Source: DASUPK01 sp963695805
GTDB lineage: Bacteria; Actinomycetota; Thermoleophilia; Solirubrobacterales; 70-9
Direction of reading: 5' to 3'
Length of the DNA stretch: 64,000 nt
Assembly (NCBI GenBank): GCA_963695805.1
Contig: CAVOHV010000001.1
Span: forward strand, 124,001-188,000
A program made the position numbers and the translations under genes. Within the stretch, counting starts at the first letter, position 1, and every line of letters starts with the position of its first letter. Below, in pieces: positions 1 to 9,096 of the stretch. A model generated the notes under the pieces. The model was not told the origin of the DNA and did not search any database. It saw only the letters and a list, made by a program, of their open reading frames with translations.

Positions 1-825
1 CACTACCGGACGCGGCTCACGCACACGCTCGAGGCCTGCTTCATCTCGAGGACCGTCGCGCGGGCGCTCGGGCTGAATGAGGACCTGACCGAGGCGGTGG
101 GACTGGGTCACGACCTCGGGCATCCACCCTTCGGGCACATCGGCGAGGAGGTGCTGGACGAGGCTCTCAAGGAGCACGGCATGCGGTTTCGGCACAACGA
201 GCACTCGCTCCGGGTCGTCGAGGTGCTGGCGCGTGACGGTCGGGGACTCAACCTGACCGAGGAGGTCCGGGACGGGATCCTCAATCACACCGGCCCGGGG
301 AAGCCGGAGACGCTGGAGGGGCGGGTGGTGCGGATCGTGGACCGGGTCGCGTACATCAACCACGACATCGACGACGCGGTGCGGGCCGGGATCATCTCGG
401 ACGCGGATCTGCCGGCCGAGGAGATCGAGTTGCTCGGCGAGACCGGCGCGGCCCGGATCGACCTGTTGGTGCGTGACATGGTGGAGCGGACCCGAGCCGA
501 GGGGGACATCGCGCAGAGCGATCAGGTCGGTGGGGCGATGCTGCGACTGCGGAAGTTCATGTTCCAGCGGGTATACCTGGGTGAGGAGGCGCGGGCAGAG
601 CAGGAGCGGGCGAGGCTGGCGCTGCGCGCGCTGTTCGAGCACTACCTGGGGCACCTCGACGAGGTGCCGGCGACTGATCCGACGGCCGGGCCGGTGCAGC
701 GGGTGACCGACTATCTGGCCGGAATGACCGACCGTTTCTGCCTCTCGACGTACGAGCGGCTGATGGCCGGCAATAGGCATATGCGAGGGTGCCCCGCAGG
801 CGAAGCCGAGGAGCAACCCGATTAG
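1..825 (+). CDS. dgt: dGTP triphosphohydrolase-like HD protein (5' partial)
   Basis: The reading frame is open from base 1, so the start lies left of the window and 274 C-terminal codons are visible (stop TAG 823-825). Proteins of this HD-superfamily group hydrolyse dNTPs to deoxynucleoside and tripolyphosphate in the cytosol. The visible start HYRTRLTHTLE and the following GHDLGHPPFGHIGE carry the His-Asp metal dyad and the family GH-P-FGH signature; DRVAYINHDIDDA supplies a further conserved Asp. The gene ends 2 bp before dnaG, a common actinobacterial arrangement that suggests one operon. The family call is firm; the exact nucleotide preference cannot be read from sequence. Confidence 0.93.
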   Translation, partial: HYRTRLTHTLEACFISRTVARALGLNEDLTEAVGLGHDLGHPPFGHIGEEVLDEALKEHGMRFRHNEHSLRVVEVLARDGRGLNLTEEVRDGILNHTGPGKPETLEGRVVRIVDRVAYINHDIDDAVRAGIISDADLPAEEIELLGETGAARIDLLVRDMVERTRAEGDIAQSDQVGGAMLRLRKFMFQRVYLGEEARAEQERARLALRALFEHYLGHLDEVPATDPTAGPVQRVTDYLAGMTDRFCLSTYERLMAGNRHMRGCPAGEAEEQPD

Positions 826-827
826 CC

Positions 828-2588
828 ATGTCTAGGTTCACTCGCGAGAGCGTCGACCGCGTGAAGGAGGCGGTCGACATCGTCGAGATCGTCTCGCCCT
901 ACACCGACCTGCAGCAGCGTGGGCAGGACTACTGGGGGAACTGCCCGTTCCACGACGAGCGGACGCCGTCGTTCAAGGTCAACCCGCGGGACAAGCTCTA
1001 TTACTGCTTCGGCTGCGAGGCGAGCGGGGACGTGTTCCGCTTCGTCGAGGAGCAGGAGGGACTGGACTTTGCGTCCGCGGTGGAGTCGCTGGGCGAGCGG
1101 ACCGGCGTCGAGCTCAAGCGGGAGGACGAGGATCCCCGGGCCGAGGAGCGGCGCCGGCGGAAGGCGAAGCTCTGGGAGCTGCTCGAGCGGACCGCGAAGT
1201 TCTACGAGCGGTACCTGTGGGAGTCGCCGAAGGCGGAGAAGGCTCGGGCCTACCTGGCCGAGCGGGGGCTGGGGGAGGAGGTGATGCGGCGCTTCGGCGT
1301 CGGGATGGCGCCGAGCCCGTGGGACCAGGTGCTGACCGGGAGCCAGAGGGCGGGGTTCAAGGTCGATGAGCTGCTCGCGGCCGGGCTCGCGCAGAAGGGC
1401 CGGCAGGGTGGGCACTACGACCGCTTCCGGAACCGCATCACGTTCCCCATCCGGGACCAGCGGGGGCGGGTGCTCGGTTTCGGGGCGCGGGCGTTGAGCC
1501 CTGACGCCCAGCCGAAGTACCTGAACTCGCCTGAGGGCGAGCTCTATCGGAAGAGCCACACGCTCTACGGGATCGATCGGGCCAGGGGGCCGATCGCGAA
1601 GGCGCGGAGGGCGATCGTGGTCGAGGGGTACACGGACGTGCTGGCGCTGCACCAGGCCGGGGTGGAGGAGGCGGTGGCGATCATGGGGACGGCGATCACG
1701 CCGGAGCAGGTCGCGATGCTGGCCGGGCTGACCGATGCGGTGGTGCTGGCGCTCGATGCCGACCGGGCCGGGGCGGACGCGATGATCCGGGCGCAGAAGG
1801 TGGCCGGTGGCAGGGGGCTGGAGCTGCGGGTCGCGGCGATGCCGGAGGGGGAGGACCCGGCCGACATGCTTCAGGAGGGGTCTTCGGATCGGTTCATGGA
1901 GCTGGTGGACGGGGCGATCGATCTGCCGAGCTTCCGGGTGGACGTGGCGCTCGGGCGGGGCGAGCTGGGCAGCCTGGCCGGGAGGGAGCGGGTGTTGGAG
2001 GAGGTCGGACCCGTCCTGAAGGCGATGGGCGAGACGGCGCTCGGCTTCGATGAGCTGGTGCGGAAGGTGGCGGACCGGCTCGATACGGATCCGAGCCTGG
2101 TACTGGCGCGGGTACGGTCGGCCCGCGAGGCTGGGGCGGACCAGAATGGGGCGGGGGAGCCGGTGCCCCGGCCGGTGGCCGTCTCGCTGACGCCGCGCGA
2201 GACTCGGGAGAGGGCGCTTCTCGCCATGTGCCTCGTCGATCCGGGGACCGGACGCCAGTTCATCGAGAAGCTGACCGACGAGCACATGTCGCCGTCCGGT
2301 GCCCCGGCGCTGAGCTGGCTGCGCACTCACCTCGACGATCCCATGTCCGGTCTGCCCCGAGACGACCCGGCGCTCACCTCGCTGATCACCGAGCTGGTTA
2401 TGCGGGCGGAGAGCGAGCCGGCCTCGGAGGCGGCGATGCAGCTCAACTTCGATCTGCTCGAGCAGCAGCGGCTGGAGGACGGGATCTCGGCGGCGCAGAA
2501 GGCGGGCGACTACGAGGTGAGCTCGCGCCTGTCCCAGGAGCGCGCGGCTCTCACGGACCGGATCGCGCACGCCGGCGTCGTCTCCTAA
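828..2588 (+). CDS. dnaG: DNA primase DnaG
   Basis: This 586-residue primase makes RNA primers at the replication fork. I chose ATG 828 (MSRFTRESVDRVKEAVDIV) because it lies 2 bp after the dgt stop and matches the usual DnaG N-terminus. In order: a CHC2 zinc finger (CPFH near residue 39, CFGC near residue 60), the catalytic core with YLNSPEG and FPIRDQRGRVLGFGAR (about 205-245), and the TOPRIM domain with VVEGYTDVLALHQAG (about 265) and LALDADRAG (about 310). The C-terminal helical region, expected to bind DnaB, is present, so length is normal. No frameshift is visible, unlike many genes further right. Confidence 0.97.
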   Translation: MSRFTRESVDRVKEAVDIVEIVSPYTDLQQRGQDYWGNCPFHDERTPSFKVNPRDKLYYCFGCEASGDVFRFVEEQEGLDFASAVESLGERTGVELKREDEDPRAEERRRRKAKLWELLERTAKFYERYLWESPKAEKARAYLAERGLGEEVMRRFGVGMAPSPWDQVLTGSQRAGFKVDELLAAGLAQKGRQGGHYDRFRNRITFPIRDQRGRVLGFGARALSPDAQPKYLNSPEGELYRKSHTLYGIDRARGPIAKARRAIVVEGYTDVLALHQAGVEEAVAIMGTAITPEQVAMLAGLTDAVVLALDADRAGADAMIRAQKVAGGRGLELRVAAMPEGEDPADMLQEGSSDRFMELVDGAIDLPSFRVDVALGRGELGSLAGRERVLEEVGPVLKAMGETALGFDELVRKVADRLDTDPSLVLARVRSAREAGADQNGAGEPVPRPVAVSLTPRETRERALLAMCLVDPGTGRQFIEKLTDEHMSPSGAPALSWLRTHLDDPMSGLPRDDPALTSLITELVMRAESEPASEAAMQLNFDLLEQQRLEDGISAAQKAGDYEVSSRLSQERAALTDRIAHAGVVS

Positions 2589-2698
2589 CGGGTTTCACAC
2601 ACTCGCCTCATTCGCGCGCAGCTCCAGCGCGATTTCGCGCGCCTTTCGTCACAGGTTCGGGCCCGATCCATCCGGCCCGCTTTGGAAACTGCCTGCAA

Positions 2699-3436
2699 AT
2701 GAGTAAAGAAGAGCTAGAGCGCTATCTGGCGGAGGGCCTCTCCCTCGAGCAGATCGGGAAGCGCGTGGGCCTAGAGAAATCGACCGTGAGTTACCACTTG
2801 CAGAAGCATGGCCTCGAGCCTGTAAACAAGGGCAGGGCGGCGAACCGAGGTGGCCTAGCTGAAGAAACGTTACGAGCGCTTGTTCAAGAGGGTGTGAGTC
2901 TGAGTGAGATGGCGCGCCGATTGGATCGAAGCATCTCCACCGTGCGTTACTGGCTCCGGAAGTACGGACTCTGGCCGCTGCCCGCGGGCCGTCGTAGGAC
3001 CGAGGCTCGCCGAGCGCGAGAGCAGGGACTCAAGCGCGTTGAGTTGGAGTGCCGCCATCACGGGCGCACCGAGTTCGTGTTGGAAGTCAGGCGTTATCGG
3101 TGCCTGAAGTGCCGCCGCGCAGGGGTGATCCGGTGGAGACGCAGCGCAAAGCTGCGACTTGTCGAGGAAGCCGGCGGGAAGTGCGTGCTTTGTGGTTACG
3201 ACGAATTCCCTGGCGCACTTCAGTTCCACCACGTGGACCCGAAGCAGAAGGCGTTTGGGCTCGCCATGCGTGGCTTGACCAGATCGATTGAGGAGCTTCG
3301 CCGGGAGGCCGCAAAGTGCGTACTGCTTTGCGCGAACTGCCATGCGAAGGTCGAATGGGGTTCCGCAACGCTTCCAGCCGATGCCCTGCGATCGGTCTTG
3401 AACGGAGCACCGGACGGTAATCTTGGTGGTGCTTGA
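2699..3436 (+). CDS. HTH-HNH domain protein
   Basis: A 245-residue protein with two successive helix-turn-helix motifs: LSLEQIGKRVGLEKSTVSYH (about 10-35) and VSLSEMARRLDRSISTVRYW (about 60-85). A C-terminal zinc/HNH-like region follows, with CVLCGYDEFPGALQFHHVDP and CVLLCANCHAKVEWG, the C-x2-C...HH...C-x2-CH layout of HNH endonucleases. ATG 2699 is chosen because the upstream open frame is low-complexity and overlaps dnaG. Such proteins occur near tRNAs and phage remnants; this one ends 28 bp before tRNA-Asn. It may be a free-standing homing-type nuclease or a DNA-binding regulator; the sequence does not decide. Confidence 0.75.
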   Translation: MSKEELERYLAEGLSLEQIGKRVGLEKSTVSYHLQKHGLEPVNKGRAANRGGLAEETLRALVQEGVSLSEMARRLDRSISTVRYWLRKYGLWPLPAGRRRTEARRAREQGLKRVELECRHHGRTEFVLEVRRYRCLKCRRAGVIRWRRSAKLRLVEEAGGKCVLCGYDEFPGALQFHHVDPKQKAFGLAMRGLTRSIEELRREAAKCVLLCANCHAKVEWGSATLPADALRSVLNGAPDGNLGGA

Positions 3437-3464
3437 TTAGGACCTAGCAATCGGGTGTACATGG

Positions 3465-3537
3465 TCCGGGGTGGGCCATTTGGTAGGCCAGCACACTGTT
3501 AATGTGCCGCATGTCGGTTCGAGTCCGACCCCCGGAG
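3465..3537 (+). tRNA. tRNA-Asn (GTT)
   Basis: Full cloverleaf: acceptor TCCGGGG (3465-3471) pairs with CCCCGGA (3530-3536), discriminator G 3537. The anticodon loop CTGTTAA has anticodon GTT at 3498-3500. The T arm is GTCGG-TTCGAGT-CCGAC. CCA is not encoded. A terminator-like hairpin follows at 3559-3578. Confidence 0.97.
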
Positions 3538-3550
3538 CTCTCGAAGCGAC

Positions 3551-4785
3551 CTAGTAATGAGCCGGCGAAAGCTGGCTCTTCTGCTTTCGGGCGACGTTCT
3601 CTATGGCCTCCGCGGCAGCAACCGCGCTGTCGTGGGTGTCCGACCACGCGGCAAGCTGAAGGGCCTTCGCCACGAACCGCTCCTCACCGAGTAGCCGCCG
3701 GGTTGCCAGCCTGATCGCGCGCCGCGAGAGCAGCCGCCGCGGCACGGAAAGGCCGGTCCCGGACCACGCCACCCGGGCGGCGTTCTCAGCCATATCCCCG
3801 ACGGAAGGACAGACCAGCAGCGGCTTGCCGGCCGCCAGCGCCCGCGCCACCGTCCCGTGCCCCCCGTGGCAGATCACCACGTCCGCCGCCGGCATCGCCT
3901 GCGAGTAGAGCACCCAATCGACCAGCTCCGCGTTGGCGGGGACCTCTATCGGCCGCTCGGGCCGGTGCCCGTTCGTGGTCGCCAGCACCCGCAGCGGCTC
4001 ATCCGCCAGCCCCTCGAGCGCCACCCTGATCAGCTCGCATTCCGGGTCCTGGGAAGTACTCGGCGCGACCAGAACCAGCGGCCCATCTCCCTGCGGGATC
4101 GCCACCTCCTCACCGGGCAGCTCGAAGAACAGCGGCCCCGTGACCCGCACGTTCGCCGGCCACTCCCGCGGATACTCCAGGTGTGGAAACGTCGCCGACG
4201 ATCGCCAGCAGCTCGCTGATCCCACCGTGAAACCGCTCGATCGGTCCGAGCCCCAGCCGTGCCCGTGGTCTCGTTGAGCTCGTCGCGTCCCCGCCGCAGC
4301 CCCATCGCCATCAGCGGGTCCGTCGCGCGCCAGGCGAGCCGCCCCACCGCGGTCCGCGGCGGGCGCAGCCCCAGCGAGTACATCGGCATTCCCGGCTGCT
4401 GCACGGGATAGACGTGCGGGATCAGGGTGGCGTGCGGCACCCCGGCCACCTCCGCCGCGAGCGTCGGCGCCAGGGTCAGGATGTCGCTCACCACCAGATC
4501 CGGTTCGAAGTCATCCATCAACCGGGCGAGCGCCCGCGCGGCAGCCGCCGCCGTCTGGCCATCGGGCGTGTCCGGACCGGGCGGCGGATACACCGTGTAC
4601 TCCTGCGCCCCGGTAAAGGCGAGCCCCTCGGCCTCCACCGGGTCCCGCCACCGCTCCCAGGTCTCGACCAGCACCTCGTGTCCCCTGCGACCGAGCTCCC
4701 GCGCGAGCGCGATCGCCGGGAAGGCGTGCCCCGGATCGCCGAAGGCGGCGACCAGCAACCGCAGCTCTCGGTCTGAACGGCCCAT
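3551..4785 (-). pseudogene. UGT/MGT-type glycosyltransferase, two frameshifts
   Basis: Minus-strand gene starting at ATG 4785 (MGRSDRELRLLVAAFGDPGH). The N-terminal half has the nucleotide-binding fold of macrolide-type glycosyltransferases (AFPAIALARELGRRGHEVL; DLVVSDILTLAP). The C-terminal half has the donor-sugar signature VICHGGHGTVARALAAGKP and LVLVAPSTSQDPE. The halves lie in different frames. One extra base near 4256-4260 breaks the frame after LNET, and a second near 4190-4198 is needed to reach ATFPHLEYPREWP. Repaired, the protein would be about 400 residues, normal for the family. Either a recently inactivated gene or two consensus errors; no other lesion is visible. Confidence 0.8.
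3559..3578 (+). terminator. Terminator hairpin after tRNA-Asn
   Basis: GAGCCGGC, GAAA tetraloop, GCTGGCTC, then TTCTGCTTT. It probably ends the tRNA-Asn transcript and overlaps the 3' end of the opposing glycosyltransferase pseudogene. Confidence 0.6.
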
Positions 4786-4823
4786 TGCGCTGACCCTACG
4801 GGGTAGGCGGTATCCCTTGATAG

Positions 4824-5360
4824 ATGGCAAAGCGCCGCAACAACGCCCAACGCCTCCGCAATGCCGTCTACGCCCTGCCGGGCCGTACCAAGGCGGCCAT
4901 GCTCCGCGGCATCCGCGCCAACCGAGTGATCGTCGGCGCCTACGTGGACAAGCGCGGCGGCGTCTGCCCGATGCTCGCCGCTCACCGCAACGGCGGCCGC
5001 ACCAACTTCGGGACCTTCGCCCGCGCCTGGGACTCCTACACCGGCGCCAACCAGCGCAAGCCCCGTCGCGCTTCCCGCCGCGAGGTCCGCACCCTCGAGG
5101 GCTATCTCGAGATGTCGCTGATCCGCGACGGCATCGAGCTCTACACCGAGACCCACCCTGACCGTCCACTCGCGGAGGAGGTTCGGGACGTCCAGGCCAC
5201 CCGGCGCCGCCTCGCCGAGGCCGACGCCCGCCAGGGCTCCGACGTCAGCGTCGACGACGTGCTCACCACGGCCTACGGCGAGCACTCGCCCGCCGAGGGC
5301 TCCGCCGAGACCTGGGCCTCCAAGCTCAACCAAGCCGACACCGAACGAGCCGACGCCTGA
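4824..5360 (+). CDS. Conserved basic hypothetical protein
   Basis: A 178-residue protein starting MAKRRNNAQRLRNAVYALPG. The N-terminal 110 residues are rich in Arg and compact (IVGAYVDKRGGVCPMLAAHR; FARAWDSYTG). The rest is acidic and probably disordered. No catalytic motif, signal peptide or membrane segment is seen. It diverges from the glycosyltransferase pseudogene with 38 bp between starts, and lies 22 bp upstream of a GT2 gene. I do not recognise a function; codon bias (GC-rich third positions) supports real coding. Confidence 0.7.
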   Translation: MAKRRNNAQRLRNAVYALPGRTKAAMLRGIRANRVIVGAYVDKRGGVCPMLAAHRNGGRTNFGTFARAWDSYTGANQRKPRRASRREVRTLEGYLEMSLIRDGIELYTETHPDRPLAEEVRDVQATRRRLAEADARQGSDVSVDDVLTTAYGEHSPAEGSAETWASKLNQADTERADA

Positions 5361-5382
5361 TCCACCGGGCTACCTTGCGCCC

Positions 5383-6324
5383 GTGAACCGGGCGCCATCC
5401 GACCAGCCCTTCGTCTCAGTGATCGTCCCCGTCCGCGACGGCGAGTCAACGATCGCCGACGGTCTGGACTCCATCCTCGCCACCGACTACCCAGCGGACC
5501 GCCGGGAGATCCTGGTGATCGACAACGGCTCCAGCGATGGCACCGCCGCCCTGATTCAAGCCCGGCCCGTCACCTACCTGCGAGAGGCCAAGCGCGGTGT
5601 GTCCAACGCCCGCAATCGCGGCATCGCCGAGAGCCGCGGCGAGATCCTCGCGTTCGTCGATGCGGACTGCCTGGTCGAGCCCCAATGGCTCACCGAGCTC
5701 GTCCGCCCTTTCGAGGACCCCGCGATCGGCAGCGTCGGCGGCGACCTCCGGCACGCGCCCCCGACCACCGCGGCCGAGCGCCAGGCAGCCCGCATGCTCG
5801 GCAACTGGCAGCGCTTCGCCTTCAGCTCCAACCCCGCCTACCCGATCACGGCGAACGCCGCGTACCGCCGCGACGTCCTCGACCGAATCGGGCCATTCGA
5901 CCCCCGTTTGACCCGCGCCCAGGACGTCGAACTCGGCCTCCGCTTTCAGGAGCGCAGTGGCCTTCGGCTCGCCTACGCCGAACGTGCGACCGCGCTCCAC
6001 CGTCACCGCTCCACCCAGCGAGGCTTCTTCCGCCAGCAGTTCGGCTGGGCGTATGGAGCCGGACTGGTCGGCGCCAAGTTCGAAGCCATGGGCGGCCATC
6101 CCGTCACGCCTCCTCGGATCCGGGATCTAATCCGTCCCCTACAGGGGCTCGGCATGGTCACCTGGGTTGGCCTCCGCCGCCGCGGCCGGCGCCAGTGGAT
6201 CGAGGACGCCTGGTTCGACTTTCTCCGCCAGCTCGCCTGGTGGACCGGCGCTCGCATCGGACTCCGCCGCGGCGCCCGGATCTGGCGACTCAGCCCAGAG
6301 GTCGAGCCCGAAAGCTCAACCTAG
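5383..6324 (+). CDS. Family 2 glycosyltransferase
   Basis: A 313-residue GT-A fold enzyme transferring a sugar from a nucleotide donor, probably to an envelope glycan. GTG 5383 is the first start. Family marks: VSVIVPVRDGESTIADGLDS, VIDNGSSDGT, a DXD-like ILAFVDADCLV, GPFDPRLTRAQDVELGLRFQ (ED-type acceptor/base motif) and HRHRSTQRGFFRQQFGWAYG. There is no clear transmembrane segment, so it is probably cytosolic or peripheral. It overlaps the convergent SDR gene by 9 bp at the stops. The acceptor cannot be predicted. Confidence 0.88.
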   Translation: MNRAPSDQPFVSVIVPVRDGESTIADGLDSILATDYPADRREILVIDNGSSDGTAALIQARPVTYLREAKRGVSNARNRGIAESRGEILAFVDADCLVEPQWLTELVRPFEDPAIGSVGGDLRHAPPTTAAERQAARMLGNWQRFAFSSNPAYPITANAAYRRDVLDRIGPFDPRLTRAQDVELGLRFQERSGLRLAYAERATALHRHRSTQRGFFRQQFGWAYGAGLVGAKFEAMGGHPVTPPRIRDLIRPLQGLGMVTWVGLRRRGRRQWIEDAWFDFLRQLAWWTGARIGLRRGARIWRLSPEVEPESST

Positions 6325-7056
6325 TTCGGGCGTATCCATCGTGTCCCCTGGCCGCAGGAAGAGGATCTCGGGGACCATGCAGTTCGGGGATGTCCGCAGG
6401 AGGAAGCGCACGCCCTCCGCGATGTCCTCGGGCCGGATCATCGCCTCGGGCGCCACCTGACCCCTGACGAACTCGGTCATCGGCGTGTCGACGAACCCCG
6501 GCGCGAACGCGGTCACCTGAATCCCCTGGCCCGCGATCTCCTTTTGGGTGGCCTGAGAGAAGCCGATCACCGCCGCCTTGGTCGCGGAGTACACCGACAA
6601 CCACGGCTGACCGGACTTGCCGGAGATCGAGGCGGTGTTCACCAGCAGCGCCTTGCCGTGTTCGGCACCGGCCTCGCGCAGCATCGGCAGGCACTCGCGC
6701 GTCATCAGGATCAGCGCGCGCAGGTTCACCCCCAGCTGCATATCGACGTACTTGGTCGTCAGCGCGTGCATCTCCTCGCCGATGCCGACGCCCGCGTTGT
6801 TGATCAGCACGTCCAGCCGCCCGTACTCCTCCCGGTGCGACTCGACGAGCGCGTTGAGGTTCTCCTCATCGGCCATGTTCGCCGGCACGCTCTGAACCTC
6901 GAGCCCAGCCGAGCGCAGATCCTCGGCGGCAGCCTCCAGCTTCTCCGGGCGCCGGGCGGACACGGTGAGGCCGTATCCGTCCTCTCCGAGCGCGCGGGCG
7001 ATCGCCAGCCCGATCCCGCTCGAACCGCCTGTGATCAGGGCCGCCTTTTCCGCCAC
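6316..7056 (-). CDS. Short-chain dehydrogenase/reductase
   Basis: A 246-residue classical SDR (NAD(P)-dependent oxidoreductase, cytosolic). GTG 7056 is chosen: a strong GAGGAGGAG ribosome site stands just upstream and the cofactor motif follows at once (AALITGGSSGIGLAIARALG). The Ser-Tyr-Lys triad is visible in LLVNTASISG and YSATKAAVIGFS, and NNAGVG is the structural motif at about residue 85. Substrate is unknown; the closest style is the uncharacterised SDR group used in lipid or aldehyde metabolism. It is convergent with the GT2 gene and divergent from the lipoprotein gene. Confidence 0.9.
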   Translation of the reverse strand: MAEKAALITGGSSGIGLAIARALGEDGYGLTVSARRPEKLEAAAEDLRSAGLEVQSVPANMADEENLNALVESHREEYGRLDVLINNAGVGIGEEMHALTTKYVDMQLGVNLRALILMTRECLPMLREAGAEHGKALLVNTASISGKSGQPWLSVYSATKAAVIGFSQATQKEIAGQGIQVTAFAPGFVDTPMTEFVRGQVAPEAMIRPEDIAEGVRFLLRTSPNCMVPEILFLRPGDTMDTPELG

Positions 7057-7159
7057 GTTCTCCTCCTCTTCCCAGCATGAATCGGTTGTGCCTCGGCTTT
7101 CGCCTGCGTCACACCCTCTCTTTAATCGCGGGCGGCACCCTATCGGGGCCATCTCTACG

Positions 7160-8149
7160 ATGCCGCCCGTGTCCAGAACGATCATCGCCGCAGCGACGGC
7201 ACTCGTGGCCACCATCGCGCTGGTCGCCGGCTGCGGCGGCTCCGACAACGGCACGGGCAGCCGCAGCAAGCCCGCCCTGCCGGCCACTGACTTCCCGGCC
7301 CCGCACGGCCAGAGCCTCCAGCAGGTCCTGCTCTCGGCCTCGAAGGGCCAGCAGGGCCCCGTGGTCGCGCCGGCGGCCGCGATGTTCTACGTCGGCACCA
7401 ACCGCTTCCCGTTCGGCGTCTTCACCGCAGGCCGCGACCAGGTCACAGACGCGCAGGTGGCGATCTACGCCACGCCCGGCAAGAGCCCGAGCGGGCCCGC
7501 GATCGGCCCCTTCCCGGCCCGGATCGAGGACCTCACCACCAAGCCGGCCTTCCGCGCCAAGACCACCGCCGATGATCCAAGTGCGGCCCAAGTCGCCTAC
7601 GTCAGCGACGTCCCGCTGGACAAGACCGGTCCCTGGGCGTTCGGCGCGCTGATCAAGACCGGCGACTCCTACCAGTACAGCCTGCTGCCGACTCCACACC
7701 CGGTGGGCCAGTATCCGGCCCCGCGGGTTGGCCAGCCGGCCCCGGCCGTGCACACCCTGACCGTCGGCCAGGTCTCCGACGTCTCCCAGATCGACACGCG
7801 TGTCCCGCCCGACGACATGCACAACGACGACCTGGCCAGCGTCCTGGGGAAGAAGCCCGTCGTCCTGCTCTTCGCGACGCCCGCCCTCTGCCAGAGCCGC
7901 GTCTGCGGCCCCGTCACCGACGCCGCCGAGCAGGTGAAGCAGGAGTTCGGCGACCGCGTCGCCTTCATCCACCAAGAGGTCTACAACAACAATCAGATCA
8001 ACGACGGCCCTCGCCCGCAGATGACCGCCTACGGCCTACAGACCGAGCCATGGTTGTTCGTCATAGACCGAACGGGCAAGGTGAGCAGCGTGCTTCAGGG
8101 TCCGTTCAGTGTCCAGGAGCTCGAGGCGGCCGTCCAGAAGGTCGCCTGA
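7160..8149 (+). CDS. Thioredoxin-like lipoprotein
   Basis: A 329-residue exported protein. The start at ATG 7160 gives a lipoprotein signal peptide with lipobox LVAGC (Cys about residue 22), so it is probably anchored outside the membrane. The C-terminal 130 residues resemble a thioredoxin/SCO fold: KKPVVLLFATPALCQSRVCGP (a Cys-x4-Cys in place of CxxC) and EPWLFVIDRTGKVSSVLQGP. The middle is beta-rich and unassigned. The spaced cysteines could still form a redox or metal site. A redox or chaperone role in the envelope is inferred only. Confidence 0.75.
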   Translation: MPPVSRTIIAAATALVATIALVAGCGGSDNGTGSRSKPALPATDFPAPHGQSLQQVLLSASKGQQGPVVAPAAAMFYVGTNRFPFGVFTAGRDQVTDAQVAIYATPGKSPSGPAIGPFPARIEDLTTKPAFRAKTTADDPSAAQVAYVSDVPLDKTGPWAFGALIKTGDSYQYSLLPTPHPVGQYPAPRVGQPAPAVHTLTVGQVSDVSQIDTRVPPDDMHNDDLASVLGKKPVVLLFATPALCQSRVCGPVTDAAEQVKQEFGDRVAFIHQEVYNNNQINDGPRPQMTAYGLQTEPWLFVIDRTGKVSSVLQGPFSVQELEAAVQKVA

Positions 8150-8198
8150 GGGCACCGCCCCCTGTCGCTCCGAGCCCCGACCGGGTAGAAATAGCTGG

Positions 8199-8567
8199 AT
8201 GAACGATCCGGAGCTGCTGACCATGCTGGCCGCCGAGGCCGAGCGGCGAAGCCCGACGATCATCACCGGCGTCGAGGAGCTGGCCGCATCCGGGGACACG
8301 AACTCGGGCCGCATCGAGGAGCTCCGAATCGAGGTGCACGGTCTCAAGGGGGCCGCCCTGGTGGTCGGCCAGGAGCGGCTCGCCGAGCTGGCCAAGCGGA
8401 TCGAAACATTCCTCGCCGGCTGCGTGGACTCCGGGAGCATCAATCCCACCAACGCCGCGGCAGTCGTGACGGCGACGAGCGCCTTTACCGAAGGGGCGCA
8501 GGCCGCGGCCGAGGGAGTGGGGGAGCCCTCCTCGGTCGGCGATTCGATGGAAGCCCTGGACCGCTGA
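8199..8567 (+). CDS. Hpt (histidine phosphotransfer) domain protein
   Basis: A 122-residue helical protein with the Hpt phosphorylation motif VHGLKGAALVVGQERLAEL (His near residue 47), which relays phosphate in multistep two-component systems. A free-standing Hpt domain would work with a hybrid kinase and response regulator encoded elsewhere; none is adjacent. Start ATG 8199 is 49 bp after the lipoprotein gene. The C-terminus is Ala-rich and probably helical. Confidence 0.75.
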   Translation: MNDPELLTMLAAEAERRSPTIITGVEELAASGDTNSGRIEELRIEVHGLKGAALVVGQERLAELAKRIETFLAGCVDSGSINPTNAAAVVTATSAFTEGAQAAAEGVGEPSSVGDSMEALDR

Positions 8568-8571
8568 CGTT

Positions 8572-8925
8572 TCAGTCCGCGTGGTGGAGGGCGAACGCCA
8601 CCGCGCCGATCCCCATCCCGGCCATCACCAGCCAAGTCGGGATCAGCCAGCCGGCGACCTCCGCCACCCGCAATGACGCCCGCCGGTATCCCGGCACGAT
8701 GAGCGCGACGATGCTGGCGAGGAACACCACGGCGGCGAACGCCACCACCGGCGCCGCCACCAGCGTCCGGGCCGGCGCGTCGACCTCGTCCTCGAAGCTT
8801 CGCCCGAGATCCGACGCAAGCACCGCGACCACCGCGATGATCACCAGCGAGCCGTAGAGCGCACCGAACAGGGGCCAAGTGAACGTCTGATCCCCGGATC
8901 CGGTCCGGTCCTCGAGCTCCTCCAT
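8572..8925 (-). CDS. Small three-helix membrane protein
   Basis: A 117-residue protein with three hydrophobic segments (about 22-40 LYGSLVIIAVVAVLA; 55-77 VAAPVVAFAAVVFLASIVAL; 90-112 WLIPTWLVMAGMGIGAVAFA) and an acidic stretch between the first two. Resembles generic actinobacterial integral membrane proteins; no function recognised. It converges on the Hpt gene with 4 bp between stops, and is the last gene before the accessory region. Confidence 0.7.
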   Translation of the reverse strand: MEELEDRTGSGDQTFTWPLFGALYGSLVIIAVVAVLASDLGRSFEDEVDAPARTLVAAPVVAFAAVVFLASIVALIVPGYRRASLRVAEVAGWLIPTWLVMAGMGIGAVAFALHHAD

Positions 8926-8968
8926 GTGACGAATCTAGCCCGGCGGATGGCGCCCATACACTGGCCAC

Positions 8969-9007
8969 GGGCCGGTGGCTCAGTTGGTCAGAGCTGCGGA
9001 CTCATAA
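8969..9007 (+). pseudogene. tRNA-Met(CAT) 5' half, degenerate
   Basis: The 39 bases match the first 39 of the intact tRNA at 63562 in 36 positions (acceptor GGGCCGG, D arm, anticodon loop CTCATAA) and then diverge. No T arm or 3' acceptor strand follows. This is an older attachment-site scar at the very left edge of the accessory DNA. Confidence 0.75.
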
Positions 9008-9050
9008 CCGCGGAGTGCCGCGCCAGGTCTTGCCGAGTTTTTTTCGCCGG

Positions 9051-9076
9051 GACTGCTTTGGACGAAAACAGCAGTC
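9051..9076 (+). repeat. H2-type hairpin repeat
   Basis: GACTGCTTT ... AAACAGCAGTC around a GGACGA loop. First (leftmost) member of the dispersed hairpin family; it precedes the SnoaL gene at 9097. None is found further left. Confidence 0.8.
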
Positions 9077-9096
9077 CGCTGGATACTGCGTGGGCG

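Noticed and set aside
822..2570. Long open frame (582 codons) on the minus strand across dnaG
   Set aside because: Mirror of dnaG in GC-rich DNA: its product is low-complexity Arg/Leu/Pro and lacks motifs, while the plus strand encodes a complete primase.
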